12,602 nucleotides of DNA from Betaproteobacteria bacterium (GCA_009927195.1 RFNL01000430.1:1-12602), one strand, 5' to 3'; positions 6,104-12,602 are shown, counted from the stretch's first letter. A program made the numbers and translations. Notes: a model not told the origin generated them from the letters alone.

Positions 6104-7353
6104 CCGCTGGTTTGGCCCGCCTGAGGCTGTGGAGCCTGTGCTTTTTGGCCTTGTCGGTGAGCCTGGGCACGGCCCTGGTCTCATTGGGCAAGTTGTTTTT
6201 GCTCTTGGTGGTGCTCGCCCAAATCTTCACCGATGTGCGGCAGCGAAACAAACCCCGCGACTCGCAAACGGTCTTGGCCCAAGCTTGGCCCAGCAGCCTG
6301 TGGTGGGGCGCAACGGCATTGCTGTGGATGGGCTTGTCCATGGCCTGGAGCGCAACGCCTGTCCATGAAGCATGGCCCTCGCTGGCCCGACATGCCCGCT
6401 GGCTGGTTTTTCCCGCCGCCTTCTACCTGATGCGCGCTGGCACACCGGCCCAGCCAGTGCTGCAAAGCTTGGTGCTGGGGCAATTGTTTGTCCTGGTCAG
6501 TTCATGGCTGATGGTGTTGGGCATTCCCCTGCCTTGGGCCATCTCTGTCACGAGCCCCGACAACGCTGTGGTGTTTAGCAGTTCGATAGAACAACCCATC
6601 ACCTGCACCTTGATGATGCTCGTGATTTGGTATTTTCGTGATCAATGGCCACTGGCGCAGCGCCGTTTTTGGTTGTGGACCGCCATGGCCTTGGCCACCG
6701 CCAATGTGCTCTTGGTGGTGACTGGGCGCACAGGACAAATGGCGATGTTGCTGGCTTGGGTGTTTGTGTTGTGGGGCTGCTTGCCCGGCCGCTACCGCTG
6801 GGGCGTGCTGCTGCTGCCGGTGCTGGTGGCCCTGGGCGTGGGCTTGGGCTCTGAACGCATGCAGCAACGCTGGCTCAAAGCCAAGGCCGATGTGTTGGAG
6901 TTACAGGCTGGGCCGTTGAAAATAGACAACTCCGTGGGTTTTCGCATCGACGCTTGGCAAAAATCGGTGCATGCCTTTGCCGAAAAACCCCTTTTGGGCC
7001 ATGGCGTGGGTGCTTGGCCCAAGGCTTATGTGGACCAAGGTGGCACGATTGCCAAGGCCAACGACCCGCACCAGCAATTTTTGCTGTGGGCGGTTGAAAG
7101 TGGCTTGGTGGGCCTGGTTTTGTTCATGGGATTTTTGGTCGGCTTGTGGCGCAATGCGCAAAACCTGCCCTGGCATGCGCGCTGGTGCCTGCGCAGTGCG
7201 GTGGCCATTGAAGTGTTGACCGGCTTGGTCAACAGCACCTTGCTGGGTGTGAGCATTGGAGAGTTTTTCTTGCTGCTGTGGGCTGGCTTGCTGGCTTGCC
7301 ACAAGCAGTTCCCTGATGACCGATCACAAGGATTTTTGCCGCCAAGCCAATAG
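6100..7353 (+). CDS. O-antigen ligase / Wzy-like polymerase family membrane protein
   Basis: A 417-residue polytopic protein with about 10-12 membrane segments and one large periplasmic loop at about 250-330. Family landmarks of Wzy_C/WaaL are present: TGRTGQ at 208-213 (R210) near the end of a helix, and in the loop FRIDAWQKSVHAFAEKPLLG (281-300), HGVGAW (301-306) and DPHQQFL (322-328, H324). The conserved Arg and His are known in WaaL to be needed for glycan transfer. Such proteins ligate or polymerise undecaprenyl-linked sugars, or glycosylate pilins (PglL). No glycosyltransferase gene is nearby, so the role (LPS, exopolysaccharide or protein glycosylation) is open. The ATG at 6100 overlaps the preceding TGA by four bases, with AAAGGGA upstream; a longer in-frame reading from 5992 runs inside the MFS gene and is rejected. 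The 3' end overlaps the convergent MFS_4 gene by 30 bases. Confidence 0.87.
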   Translation: MTAGLARLRLWSLCFLALSVSLGTALVSLGKLFLLLVVLAQIFTDVRQRNKPRDSQTVLAQAWPSSLWWGATALLWMGLSMAWSATPVHEAWPSLARHARWLVFPAAFYLMRAGTPAQPVLQSLVLGQLFVLVSSWLMVLGIPLPWAISVTSPDNAVVFSSSIEQPITCTLMMLVIWYFRDQWPLAQRRFWLWTAMALATANVLLVVTGRTGQMAMLLAWVFVLWGCLPGRYRWGVLLLPVLVALGVGLGSERMQQRWLKAKADVLELQAGPLKIDNSVGFRIDAWQKSVHAFAEKPLLGHGVGAWPKAYVDQGGTIAKANDPHQQFLLWAVESGLVGLVLFMGFLVGLWRNAQNLPWHARWCLRSAVAIEVLTGLVNSTLLGVSIGEFFLLLWAGLLACHKQFPDDRSQGFLPPSQ

Positions 7354-8535
7354 CGCACCTAGCAACAAGGCGCCGGCTGAAAACACCAATCCACGGGCCA
7401 AGCCACCAGGGCCATCTGAGATCCAGCCCACCACCACTGGCCCCAAGATTTGCCCCATGGCAAACACGATGGTGAAAGCGCTGATGCCCGCTGCCCATTG
7501 GGCAGCGGGCAAGTTGTGCCGCACCAATGCGGTGGTGGAAGCCACCACTGACAAGAAAACCGCACCAAACAGCAAGCCGGAAGCCATGACCGCAGCAGGG
7601 TGTTGGGTCAGGGCAGGCACGAGGGTGGCGACACCGAGCAAGCCATTGAGCATGGCCAAAGCCCCCCCCGCTTTGGCGCGGTTCAGCAAACCCGACCACA
7701 GGCGCGAAGACACCAGCACCGCGCAGCCCAACAGGGCATAAAACAGCATCAAGTCGCTTTCAGCTTGGCCCTGTTCGCGCAGCAAAGCCACCACAAAAGT
7801 CATGTAGCCGATGTAGCCCACACCAAACAAACCGTAACCCATCAGGGCAAAAGAAAGCACAGGCCAGGCAAACGCTTGGGGCGCTGACGTGCCCACCACA
7901 GGCGGCGGGCTGAGCCATCCGTCGCGATGCCACTGAGCGCAGCGCAGCAAAGGCCACCACATGAACACACAGCACAAGGTGCACAGCACACACAAGCACC
8001 ACCAAGCCCACACCCATGGATGCGCCAAGCCCACCGCTTGTGCCTGCGCCATGATGGGTGGCAGCGTCAGCGCCGAAAAAATGATGCCCCAACCTGTGCC
8101 GCCGTAGTACAAGCCCAGCAACCATCCGGCACTGGCTGGGTGCCATTGCCCCAGCCGGGCGGTCAGCAAACCGCCCGCCACAAACACCCAAGCACTGGAC
8201 AAGCCCGCCAGTGTGCGTTGCAACAGCAAGGCCTCGGCTTGAACGAAAAAACCACTCAGGCCCATGAACAAACTGGTCAACACAGCCCCCGCCGCGAACA
8301 CCTGGACCGCATCCCAGCGTCGCAGCATGCGCGGCAGAGCCAGCGCCCCCAGCAAATAGCCCAAGGCGTTGGCGGTGTTCATGGCCCCGGCCAAGGTGTA
8401 ACTCCAGGCCAAGTCTTCTCGCATGGGCGGCAGCAACATGGCATACGAAAAACGCGCCATGCCCAGCGATATGGCCGCACCCAACGACAGCGCAAAGGCC
8501 ATGCCCCAGAGACTGCGCACCGTGGGCATGGCCAT
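7324..8535 (-). CDS. YbfB/YjiJ family MFS transporter (MFS_4)
   Basis: A 403-residue, 12-segment inner-membrane carrier. The N-terminal signature of the MFS_4 group is clear: LGMARFSYAMLLPPMREDL (24-42), then WSYTLAGAMNTANALGYLLG (44-63). These carriers are poorly characterised; in Burkholderiales they often sit in catabolic operons and are presumed to take up aromatic or organic acids. That fits here, as the start lies 9 bases after the stop of the dioxygenase gene and it is the last gene of the operon. The ribosome binding site is weak, pointing to coupling with the dioxygenase; a second ATG two codons in is possible. Two odd stretches lie within: a perfect 12-bp inverted repeat at 7485-7511 and a run of eight C (plus strand) at 7662-7669. 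No terminator is visible before the convergent ligase gene. Confidence 0.9.
   Translation of the reverse strand: MAMPTVRSLWGMAFALSLGAAISLGMARFSYAMLLPPMREDLAWSYTLAGAMNTANALGYLLGALALPRMLRRWDAVQVFAAGAVLTSLFMGLSGFFVQAEALLLQRTLAGLSSAWVFVAGGLLTARLGQWHPASAGWLLGLYYGGTGWGIIFSALTLPPIMAQAQAVGLAHPWVWAWWCLCVLCTLCCVFMWWPLLRCAQWHRDGWLSPPPVVGTSAPQAFAWPVLSFALMGYGLFGVGYIGYMTFVVALLREQGQAESDLMLFYALLGCAVLVSSRLWSGLLNRAKAGGALAMLNGLLGVATLVPALTQHPAAVMASGLLFGAVFLSVVASTTALVRHNLPAAQWAAGISAFTIVFAMGQILGPVVVGWISDGPGGLARGLVFSAGALLLGALLAWRQKSL
7485..7511. repeat. Perfect 12-bp inverted repeat inside the MFS_4 gene
   Basis: TGCCCGCTGCCC (7485-7496) and GGGCAGCGGGCA (7500-7511) pair perfectly around a 3-base centre, ATT. The DNA encodes part of the MFS_4 carrier (LPAAQWAAG region), so the bases are under coding constraint. 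The hairpin would form in RNA of either strand; for plus-strand transcripts reading past the ligase stop (7353) it would sit in the 3' untranslated region. No T-run follows on either side, so it is not a classic intrinsic terminator. Confidence 0.7.
7655..7677. repeat. Inverted repeat around a poly-C tract in the MFS_4 gene
   Basis: GCCAAAGC (7655-7662) and GCTTTGGC (7670-7677) form a perfect 8-bp stem around a loop of seven C; the homopolymer itself is eight C (7662-7669). On the coding strand it is a G8 run encoding the Gly-Gly of AKAGGALAM. Runs of this length can slip during replication, and they are also places where sequencing errors occur. Confidence 0.5.
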
Positions 8536-8544
8536 TTCAAACCA

Positions 8545-9375
8545 TCAGCGCTGGGGGTTGAGCACGAAGTCGTATTCCATCAAATAAGTGCCGTCGGCTT
8601 GCGCGACCCAATCGGTCACCAGCGACTGGCGCACGCCAAAAACCGCATCCGAGTCGAGGTATTTGTCGTGGTCGCGAAACACATGGGTGATCAGCCGCTC
8701 GTAGCCGGGCGCTTCCACCATGAAATGCAGGTGCGCAGGTCGCCATGGATGGCGCTTGGTGGCATTGAGCAAGGTACCCACAGGACCATCGGTGGGGATG
8801 GGATAGGCCTCGGCCAAGATGGTTGTGAAATGAAAGTGGCCTTGCGCGTCGGCCTGCAAAATGCCACGCGCCTGCGGCTGCGTCAGGTTGTCATACTGGA
8901 CATCGTATTTGCCGTCGTCATCGGCCTGCCACACATTGAGCTTGGCATTTTTGACAGGCTCACCGCCCAGGCCCTTGACCTGGCCACGCACCAAGCACTT
9001 TTGGCCCGATGCACCGTTGGACACATCGGCACCTAACTCAAAGTGAGGGGCGTTTTCCAAAAAGAAAGGGCCAAACACCGTCGGTTCGGTGCAACCGGCG
9101 GGTTTGTCTTGGTTCATCGCAATGGTGAGCATGGACAAGCCCAACACATCGCTGAGCAAGATGAATTCTTGCCGCACATCGGTGCATTTGTGTCCCGTGG
9201 CGGTGAGGTATTGGATGCCTTGAAACCATTCTTCCTCGGTCAGTTTCACGTCACGCGCAAAGTCATGCAAGTGCTTGACCAGGCTGAAGATGATTTGTTT
9301 GAGCCGCGGATCGGGCGTGTTTTCGAATCGGGCCAACACGGCCTCGGTGATGGTGTCTTGGTTCAAATTGCGCAC
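8545..9375 (-). CDS. hydroxyquinol/catechol 1,2-dioxygenase (intradiol)
   Basis: A 276-residue intradiol ring-cleavage dioxygenase, normal length for the catechol/hydroxyquinol group. It has an N-terminal helical domain (about 1-100) and a beta-sandwich catalytic domain. The four Fe(III) ligands are visible as Y157 (GKYDVQYDN), Y191 (AEAYPIPTDGPVG), H215 and H217 (RPAHLHF), with the family's spacing of 24 between the second Tyr and first His. The WQADDDGKYDVQY, YPIPTDGPVG, RHPWRPAHLHF and YLDSDAVFGVRQSL stretches match hydroxyquinol 1,2-dioxygenases better than plain catechol enzymes, so the likely reaction is hydroxyquinol plus O2 to maleylacetate in the cytoplasm. Catechol or a substituted catechol remains possible. 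The start is a GTG with AGGAG 6 bases before it, lying over the end of the upstream dehydrogenase gene (3-base gap). Confidence 0.92.
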   Translation of the reverse strand: MRNLNQDTITEAVLARFENTPDPRLKQIIFSLVKHLHDFARDVKLTEEEWFQGIQYLTATGHKCTDVRQEFILLSDVLGLSMLTIAMNQDKPAGCTEPTVFGPFFLENAPHFELGADVSNGASGQKCLVRGQVKGLGGEPVKNAKLNVWQADDDGKYDVQYDNLTQPQARGILQADAQGHFHFTTILAEAYPIPTDGPVGTLLNATKRHPWRPAHLHFMVEAPGYERLITHVFRDHDKYLDSDAVFGVRQSLVTDWVAQADGTYLMEYDFVLNPQR

Positions 9376-9378
9376 GGT

Positions 9379-10251
9379 TTACTCCTGGTGAATGCCTGCG
9401 GATTGTTCCACCACCTTGATGATGGCGGCGTAGTCTTGTTCAGCCCAACCCTGGGCCAGGGCCGACAGCATCATTTGTCGTGTGATGGCCGTTTGCAACA
9501 GCGGCACTTGCAGGGCATCGGCTTCAGCCAAAATCAAATCAATGTCCTTGAGCATTTGCGGTACGGTGAATGTGGGAGTGAAATCGCGCGTGGACAGTTG
9601 CACCGCTTTGGCCTTGACAATGGGCGAGGCTACCGCACTGGCACCAATGACCTGCCACAAATCACGCCATGCCAATCCGCCTTTGTGACCCAAGCTCAAG
9701 GCCTCTGCCAACATGGCACTGGTCTGACCAATCATCAGGTTGATCACCAGTTTCATCAAGCGTGCTTGTTCGGCAGGACCCAAGTAAAACTGCACCGTAC
9801 CCCAGCGTTTGAGCATGGGTGCCACACGCTGCCAAGCGGCCTGAGGGCCTGAAGCCATCAGGGTCAACTGCCCGGCATGGGCCATGTGGTTGTTGCCCGA
9901 GACGGTGACACGCAAATAGTCGCAGGCGTTTGGGGCCAACAAATCGGCCACGGCAGCCGATGCGGCCACCGAGACCGTGCTGGTATCGAGGTAAAAACCG
10001 CCTGCGCGCAGGTGCTGGGCCACCCTGGTGGCCGTATCGATCAGGGCTGCATCATGAGGCAAAGAAGAAAACACCCCATCGGCCTGGGACAGTACAGCGC
10101 CCAGGTCTTGCGCCACAACCAGGCCTGCGGCTTGGGCCAAGGCCAGGCGGTGGGCATCGACGTCGTACACCTCCACCGCATGGCCATCGGCCAACAAATG
10201 GCTGGCCATGGGCAAGCCCATTTTGCCCACGCCCAAAAAAACCAGTTTCAT
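9379..10251 (-). CDS. NAD(P)-dependent beta-hydroxyacid dehydrogenase (3-hydroxyisobutyrate type), copy 2
   Basis: A 290-residue protein of the 3-hydroxyisobutyrate/tartronate semialdehyde reductase family. It has an N-terminal Rossmann fold with GVGKMG at 7-12 (GxGxMG) and D30 after the second strand (VYDVD), which suggests NAD preference. The substrate loop is VSGN at 117-120 where the family usually has VSGG. The catalytic Lys is K167 with N171 (KLVIN), and an all-helical C-terminal domain follows. Such enzymes oxidise beta-hydroxyacids or reduce the semialdehydes in the cytoplasm. The specific substrate is unknown; the operon implies an intermediate from an aromatic or its side chain. The gene is 25 bases after the tctC-like gene and 3 bases before the dioxygenase. 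The ribosome binding site is poor. It is a distant paralogue of the gene at 11299-12222. Confidence 0.88.
   Translation of the reverse strand: MKLVFLGVGKMGLPMASHLLADGHAVEVYDVDAHRLALAQAAGLVVAQDLGAVLSQADGVFSSLPHDAALIDTATRVAQHLRAGGFYLDTSTVSVAASAAVADLLAPNACDYLRVTVSGNNHMAHAGQLTLMASGPQAAWQRVAPMLKRWGTVQFYLGPAEQARLMKLVINLMIGQTSAMLAEALSLGHKGGLAWRDLWQVIGASAVASPIVKAKAVQLSTRDFTPTFTVPQMLKDIDLILAEADALQVPLLQTAITRQMMLSALAQGWAEQDYAAIIKVVEQSAGIHQE
9382..9386 (-). promoter_or_regulatory. Ribosome binding site of the dioxygenase gene
   Basis: AGGAG on the minus strand, 6 bases before the GTG at 9373-9375 and inside the last codons of the upstream dehydrogenase gene. It supports the unusual GTG start and close coupling of the two genes. 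Confidence 0.75.
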
Positions 10252-10276
10252 GCCGCAAAGGCCAAAGCGCTGGCCA

Positions 10277-11263
10277 TCAATTGGCTTTTAAGCCAGCGGC
10301 CTTGACGATGCGCGCAGCGGTATCGATCTCGGTCTTGATGTAGGCGTTGAACGCATCGGGCGACATGCTCAACGGGTCGGCACCGAGCTTGGCCATGCGC
10401 TCCTTGATATCGGCATTGGCCAAAGCTTTGAGCGCCTCCTCATGCAAGCGCTTGACCACCGCAGCGGGGGTGGCACTGGGGACGATCATGCCCACCCACA
10501 AGGTGTAGTCGGAAGCGGGTAGACCGGCTTCAATGCTGGTGGGCACTTGGGGCAAGGTGGAGGCGCGCATCTTGGTGCTGACCGACAAAGCTTGTAATTT
10601 GCCGTCTTTGATCAAGGGCAAGGCCGATGCCAGTGGGGCAAAAAACCAATCATTGGAGCCACCTATCACATTGGTCATGGCATCGGGTGTGCCTTTGTAG
10701 GGCACGTGCAAAGCGTCGATGCCCGATTGCAAGCGAAAGATCTCAGCATTCAAATGGGTGCCGCTGCCCACACCGGCCGATGCATAGTTGAATGTGCCGG
10801 GCTTGGCCTTGACCGCCGCAATCAACTCGGCCTGGGTCTTCCAGCCTTTCGCGGGGTTGACGACCAACACATTGGGAATGGCCGCCAAGGTGGTCACACC
10901 GGTCAAGTCTTTGAGTGTGTCGTAACCCAAGTTAGGGTAGAGCGAGGCGTTGAGCGCATGGCCCGATGAATGGATCAAAACGGTGTAACCATCGGCTTCA
11001 CTTTTGGTCACCATGGCCGCCGCAATGGTGCCGCCAGCACCAAGGCGGTTGTCGATGACAATGGATTGCCCCATGGACTTGCCCATCGCATCGGCCACGG
11101 TGCGCGCCACAATATCGGTGGCGCTGCCAGCGCTGAATGGCACCACAAATTTAATCGGCTTGCTGGGATAAATCTGGCCCCAAGCCTGGACCTGGAAACA
11201 CAAAACGCCAAGCGCACTCCAAGCCAACAAGGCGCGGCGCACAAAACCTGGTGAGTTCTTCAT
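10277..11263 (-). CDS. Bug/TctC family tripartite tricarboxylate transporter substrate-binding protein
   Basis: A 328-residue exported binding protein. The signal peptide is clear: a basic start (KNSPGFVRR), a hydrophobic core at about 11-24, and probable cleavage after QAWG (residue 29). The mature start is YPSKPIKFVVPFSAGSATD (32-50), followed by DNRLGAGGTIAA (71-82) and DGYTVL (91-96), all standard in the Bug family. These periplasmic proteins bind carboxylates or other small organics for a TctAB permease or, when orphan, may act in sensing. No tctA or tctB is in the window, so this is an orphan, as is common in Burkholderiales. It sits between the two dehydrogenase genes (35 and 25 bases), so it probably binds the operon's substrate. 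The ATG at 11261-11263 is chosen over a longer reading because AGGAG lies 7 bases upstream and the signal peptide begins there. Confidence 0.92.
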   Translation of the reverse strand: MKNSPGFVRRALLAWSALGVLCFQVQAWGQIYPSKPIKFVVPFSAGSATDIVARTVADAMGKSMGQSIVIDNRLGAGGTIAAAMVTKSEADGYTVLIHSSGHALNASLYPNLGYDTLKDLTGVTTLAAIPNVLVVNPAKGWKTQAELIAAVKAKPGTFNYASAGVGSGTHLNAEIFRLQSGIDALHVPYKGTPDAMTNVIGGSNDWFFAPLASALPLIKDGKLQALSVSTKMRASTLPQVPTSIEAGLPASDYTLWVGMIVPSATPAAVVKRLHEEALKALANADIKERMAKLGADPLSMSPDAFNAYIKTEIDTAARIVKAAGLKAN

Positions 11264-11270
11264 GGGCAAT

Positions 11271-11275
11271 CTCCT
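11271..11275 (-). promoter_or_regulatory. Ribosome binding site of the tctC-like gene
   Basis: AGGAG on the minus strand, 7 bases before the ATG at 11261-11263. It fixes the start, giving a proper signal peptide and excluding 13 extra residues from an upstream in-frame start that would overlap the preceding dehydrogenase gene. Confidence 0.75.
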
Positions 11276-11298
11276 GAATGATGAAAAGTCGAGCCGTC

Positions 11299-12222
11299 TC
11301 AATACTCCAAGCCGTCGCTGATGGTCTTGTTTTCTGACCGCAAATCCAATCCGGCATCGCGGGCGGTTTCAAGGAGCAAAGCGGCAAAGTCAATGTGATC
11401 GTAACCTCGCCCCACCATGCGCGCCACCGACTCGCGGGTGGCAGCGGCGGCGGGCATGGACACGCCATGGGCCTTGGCAGCGGCCATGCCCAAGTCCATG
11501 TCTTTGAGCAGTAACTTGGGGGTGAAAGTGACTTGATCAAACGTCAAGTTGGTCAGCACAGGGGTTTTGTAGCGGGTGTACATGGAGCCCAGCACCGAGT
11601 CGTTGATGCTCTCCAAAAACAAATGGCGTGGGATACCGGCCTTTTCCGCCATGACGGTGATTTCGCACAGGTTTTGAATCACCACGCCAAACATGGTGTT
11701 GTGGGCGATCTTCCACACTCGGGCCAATTCGCCTTCGCCCACCCACATGGTTTTGCGCGACATGGCCTGCAAGTAGGGCTCGGCCAACTCATACAACTGG
11801 CGAGGGCCTGAAGCCACCACCAGCAACTTGCCGGCCTTGGCCACCTTGGCATTGCCCGATACCGGGGCGCACAAATAGGCCACCCCCAATTTTTCCAAGG
11901 CCGTGCGCACTTCGGCCGAGCCCTCCTGAGAAATGGAGGAGCTGTCGACCACCATTTTGGGCAGGGTTTTACCCGTGACCAAACCGCCCGGGGCAAACAA
12001 CACTTCTTTCAGATCATCGGTGGTTGAAACCATGGTAAAAACCACTTCGCAGGCGGCCAAGTCCAGTTTGTGGTCCACGATGGTGGCGCCGTATTCGGCC
12101 AAGGGCTCAGCCTTGCTGCGGGTCCGGTTCCACACATCCACACCGTGCCCAGCTTTGGTCAAAAGTTTGACCATGGCCTCTCCCATTCGACCCAAACCAA
12201 TCCAGCCTACTTTGTTAGCCAT
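11299..12222 (-). CDS. NAD(P)-dependent beta-hydroxyacid dehydrogenase (3-hydroxyisobutyrate type), copy 1
   Basis: A 307-residue member of the same family as the gene at 9379-10251. It has GLGRMG at 9-14 in the Rossmann fold, then WNRTRSK at 31-37 after strand 2; the Asn-Arg-Thr suggests NADP binding, in contrast to the Asp of copy 2. The substrate loop is APVSGN at 119-124, again with Asn where Gly is usual. The catalytic pair is K171 and N175 (KIAHN). The C-terminal helical domain reaches to residue 307, with a slightly longer tail than copy 2. The cytoplasmic reaction is presumably oxidation or reduction of a beta-hydroxyacid/semialdehyde; its substrate is unknown. The ATG at 12220-12222 has GAGGAA 5 bases before it. 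It follows the CoA-transferase gene by 32 bases and precedes the tctC-like gene by 35. Confidence 0.9.
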   Translation of the reverse strand: MANKVGWIGLGRMGEAMVKLLTKAGHGVDVWNRTRSKAEPLAEYGATIVDHKLDLAACEVVFTMVSTTDDLKEVLFAPGGLVTGKTLPKMVVDSSSISQEGSAEVRTALEKLGVAYLCAPVSGNAKVAKAGKLLVVASGPRQLYELAEPYLQAMSRKTMWVGEGELARVWKIAHNTMFGVVIQNLCEITVMAEKAGIPRHLFLESINDSVLGSMYTRYKTPVLTNLTFDQVTFTPKLLLKDMDLGMAAAKAHGVSMPAAAATRESVARMVGRGYDHIDFAALLLETARDAGLDLRSENKTISDGLEY

Positions 12223-12227
12223 GTTGT

Positions 12228-12233
12228 TTCCTC
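12228..12233 (-). promoter_or_regulatory. Ribosome binding site of dehydrogenase copy 1
   Basis: GAGGAA on the minus strand, 5 bases before the ATG at 12220-12222, in the 32-base gap after the CoA-transferase gene. It gives independent initiation within the operon. Confidence 0.6.
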
Positions 12234-12254
12234 ATGCTTGTTGAAAATTGAAAT

Positions 12255-12602
12255 TCAAACGTTGATCGGCAAACCCACCAAGCGCTCCAACTCACTGCGC
12301 GACAAACCGTCCACCGCATCGACCCATTTCAATCCTTGGGGCGTCACATCCAAGGTGGCCAGGTCGGTGTAAATGCGTTTGACACAAGCCAAGCCAGTGA
12401 TGGGGTAGCTGCACTTGGGCACCACTTTGCTCACGCCTTGCTTGGTGAGCAGGTCCATCATGACCCAGGTTTGTTTGGCCCCGATGGCCAAGTCCATGGC
12501 CCCACCCACGGCGGGAATGGCGCCGGGCTCACCGGTGTGCCAATTGGCCAGGTCACCGTGGGCGCTGACTTGAAAGGCTCCCAACACACAAATGTCCAAG
12601 TG
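12255..12602 (-). CDS. pcaJ: 3-oxoacid/3-oxoadipate CoA-transferase subunit B, C-terminal part
   Basis: The last 116 residues of a CoA-transferase beta subunit; the gene continues past the right edge, so its start and the active-site Glu are not seen. The visible part has HLDICVLGAFQVS at the cut end, GDLANWHTGEPG, AVGGAMDLAIGAKQ, CSYPITGLACVKRIYTDLA and a C-terminal LVGLPINV, all standard for SCOT/PcaJ-type subunits. These work as A/B heterodimers; subunit A should lie just upstream, beyond the window. In the context of an intradiol dioxygenase the substrate is probably 3-oxoadipate, with succinyl-CoA as the donor. Acetoacetate (ScoB/AtoA type) cannot be excluded from sequence alone, so the symbol is tentative. 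It is the most upstream visible gene of the operon. Confidence 0.85.
   Translation of the reverse strand, partial: HLDICVLGAFQVSAHGDLANWHTGEPGAIPAVGGAMDLAIGAKQTWVMMDLLTKQGVSKVVPKCSYPITGLACVKRIYTDLATLDVTPQGLKWVDAVDGLSRSELERLVGLPINV

Noticed and set aside
8156..8177. An 8-bp inverted repeat (CGGGCGGT / ACCGCCCG) in the MFS_4 gene
   Set aside because: It is short, in GC-rich coding DNA and without any associated signal; it could easily arise by chance.
7927..9036. A 369-codon open frame on the plus strand across the MFS_4 and dioxygenase genes
   Set aside because: It is antisense to two clearly recognised genes. Its product is Gln/His/Arg-rich with no family pattern, typical of the complement of GC-rich coding DNA.
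9379..10251. Dehydrogenase copy 2 standing in for the missing maleylacetate reductase
   Set aside because: Beta-hydroxyacid dehydrogenases act on hydroxyl/carbonyl groups, whereas maleylacetate reduction is of a C=C bond by an iron-ADH-type enzyme. There is no sequence support for the switch.

Overview
The window looks like chromosomal DNA from a Burkholderiales betaproteobacterium, most likely the Comamonadaceae (Limnohabitans, Polaromonas or Rhodoferax type). This rests on the GC-rich, densely packed coding, an orphan Bug/TctC periplasmic binding protein inside a catabolic operon, a YbfB/YjiJ-type MFS carrier, and a beta-ketoadipate-type CoA-transferase next to an intradiol dioxygenase. The genus is inferred, not proven. 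I find 14 protein genes and no RNA gene, insertion sequence, CRISPR array or phage gene. No stretch over 300 bases lacks a gene. The longest gap is 129 bases (2358-2486).

Left block, minus strand, read right to left. A two-gene unit (3869 down to 2487) encodes a small N-terminally anchored protein with an SdpA-like FFPxWxFF motif, followed with no spacer by a multi-pass HTTM/SdpB-like membrane protein. It ends at a good intrinsic terminator (2429-2459). A possible promoter (2385-2413) then precedes an M23/LytM-type membrane-anchored peptidase and a bactofilin, a well-known cell-shape pairing. An alpha/beta hydrolase of the arylformamidase/esterase type follows at the left edge.

Middle block, plus strand. 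A DUF2236/MpaB-type putative heme oxygenase, an EntS-like MFS exporter and an O-antigen ligase/Wzy-like membrane protein form a tightly overlapping trio (94-base and 4-base overlaps). It diverges from the SdpA-like gene across a 111-base spacer.

Right block, minus strand, running from beyond the right edge to 7324: a CoA-transferase subunit B (PcaJ-like, cut by the window), a beta-hydroxyacid dehydrogenase, a TctC binding protein, a second beta-hydroxyacid dehydrogenase, a hydroxyquinol/catechol 1,2-dioxygenase and an MFS_4 carrier. Gaps are 32, 35, 25, 3 and 9 bases, so this is almost certainly one operon for an aromatic compound. The likely logic is ring cleavage of a hydroxyquinol-like diol to maleylacetate, conversion to 3-oxoadipate, and CoA activation. 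No maleylacetate reductase lies in the window. The operon meets the ligase gene tail to tail with a 30-base overlap.

The most interesting points are the SdpAB-like pair without a visible toxin gene, the two dehydrogenases that share an altered substrate motif (VSGN for VSGG), the out-of-frame tail of the DUF2236 gene over the MFS start, and a perfect 12-bp inverted repeat inside the MFS_4 gene.
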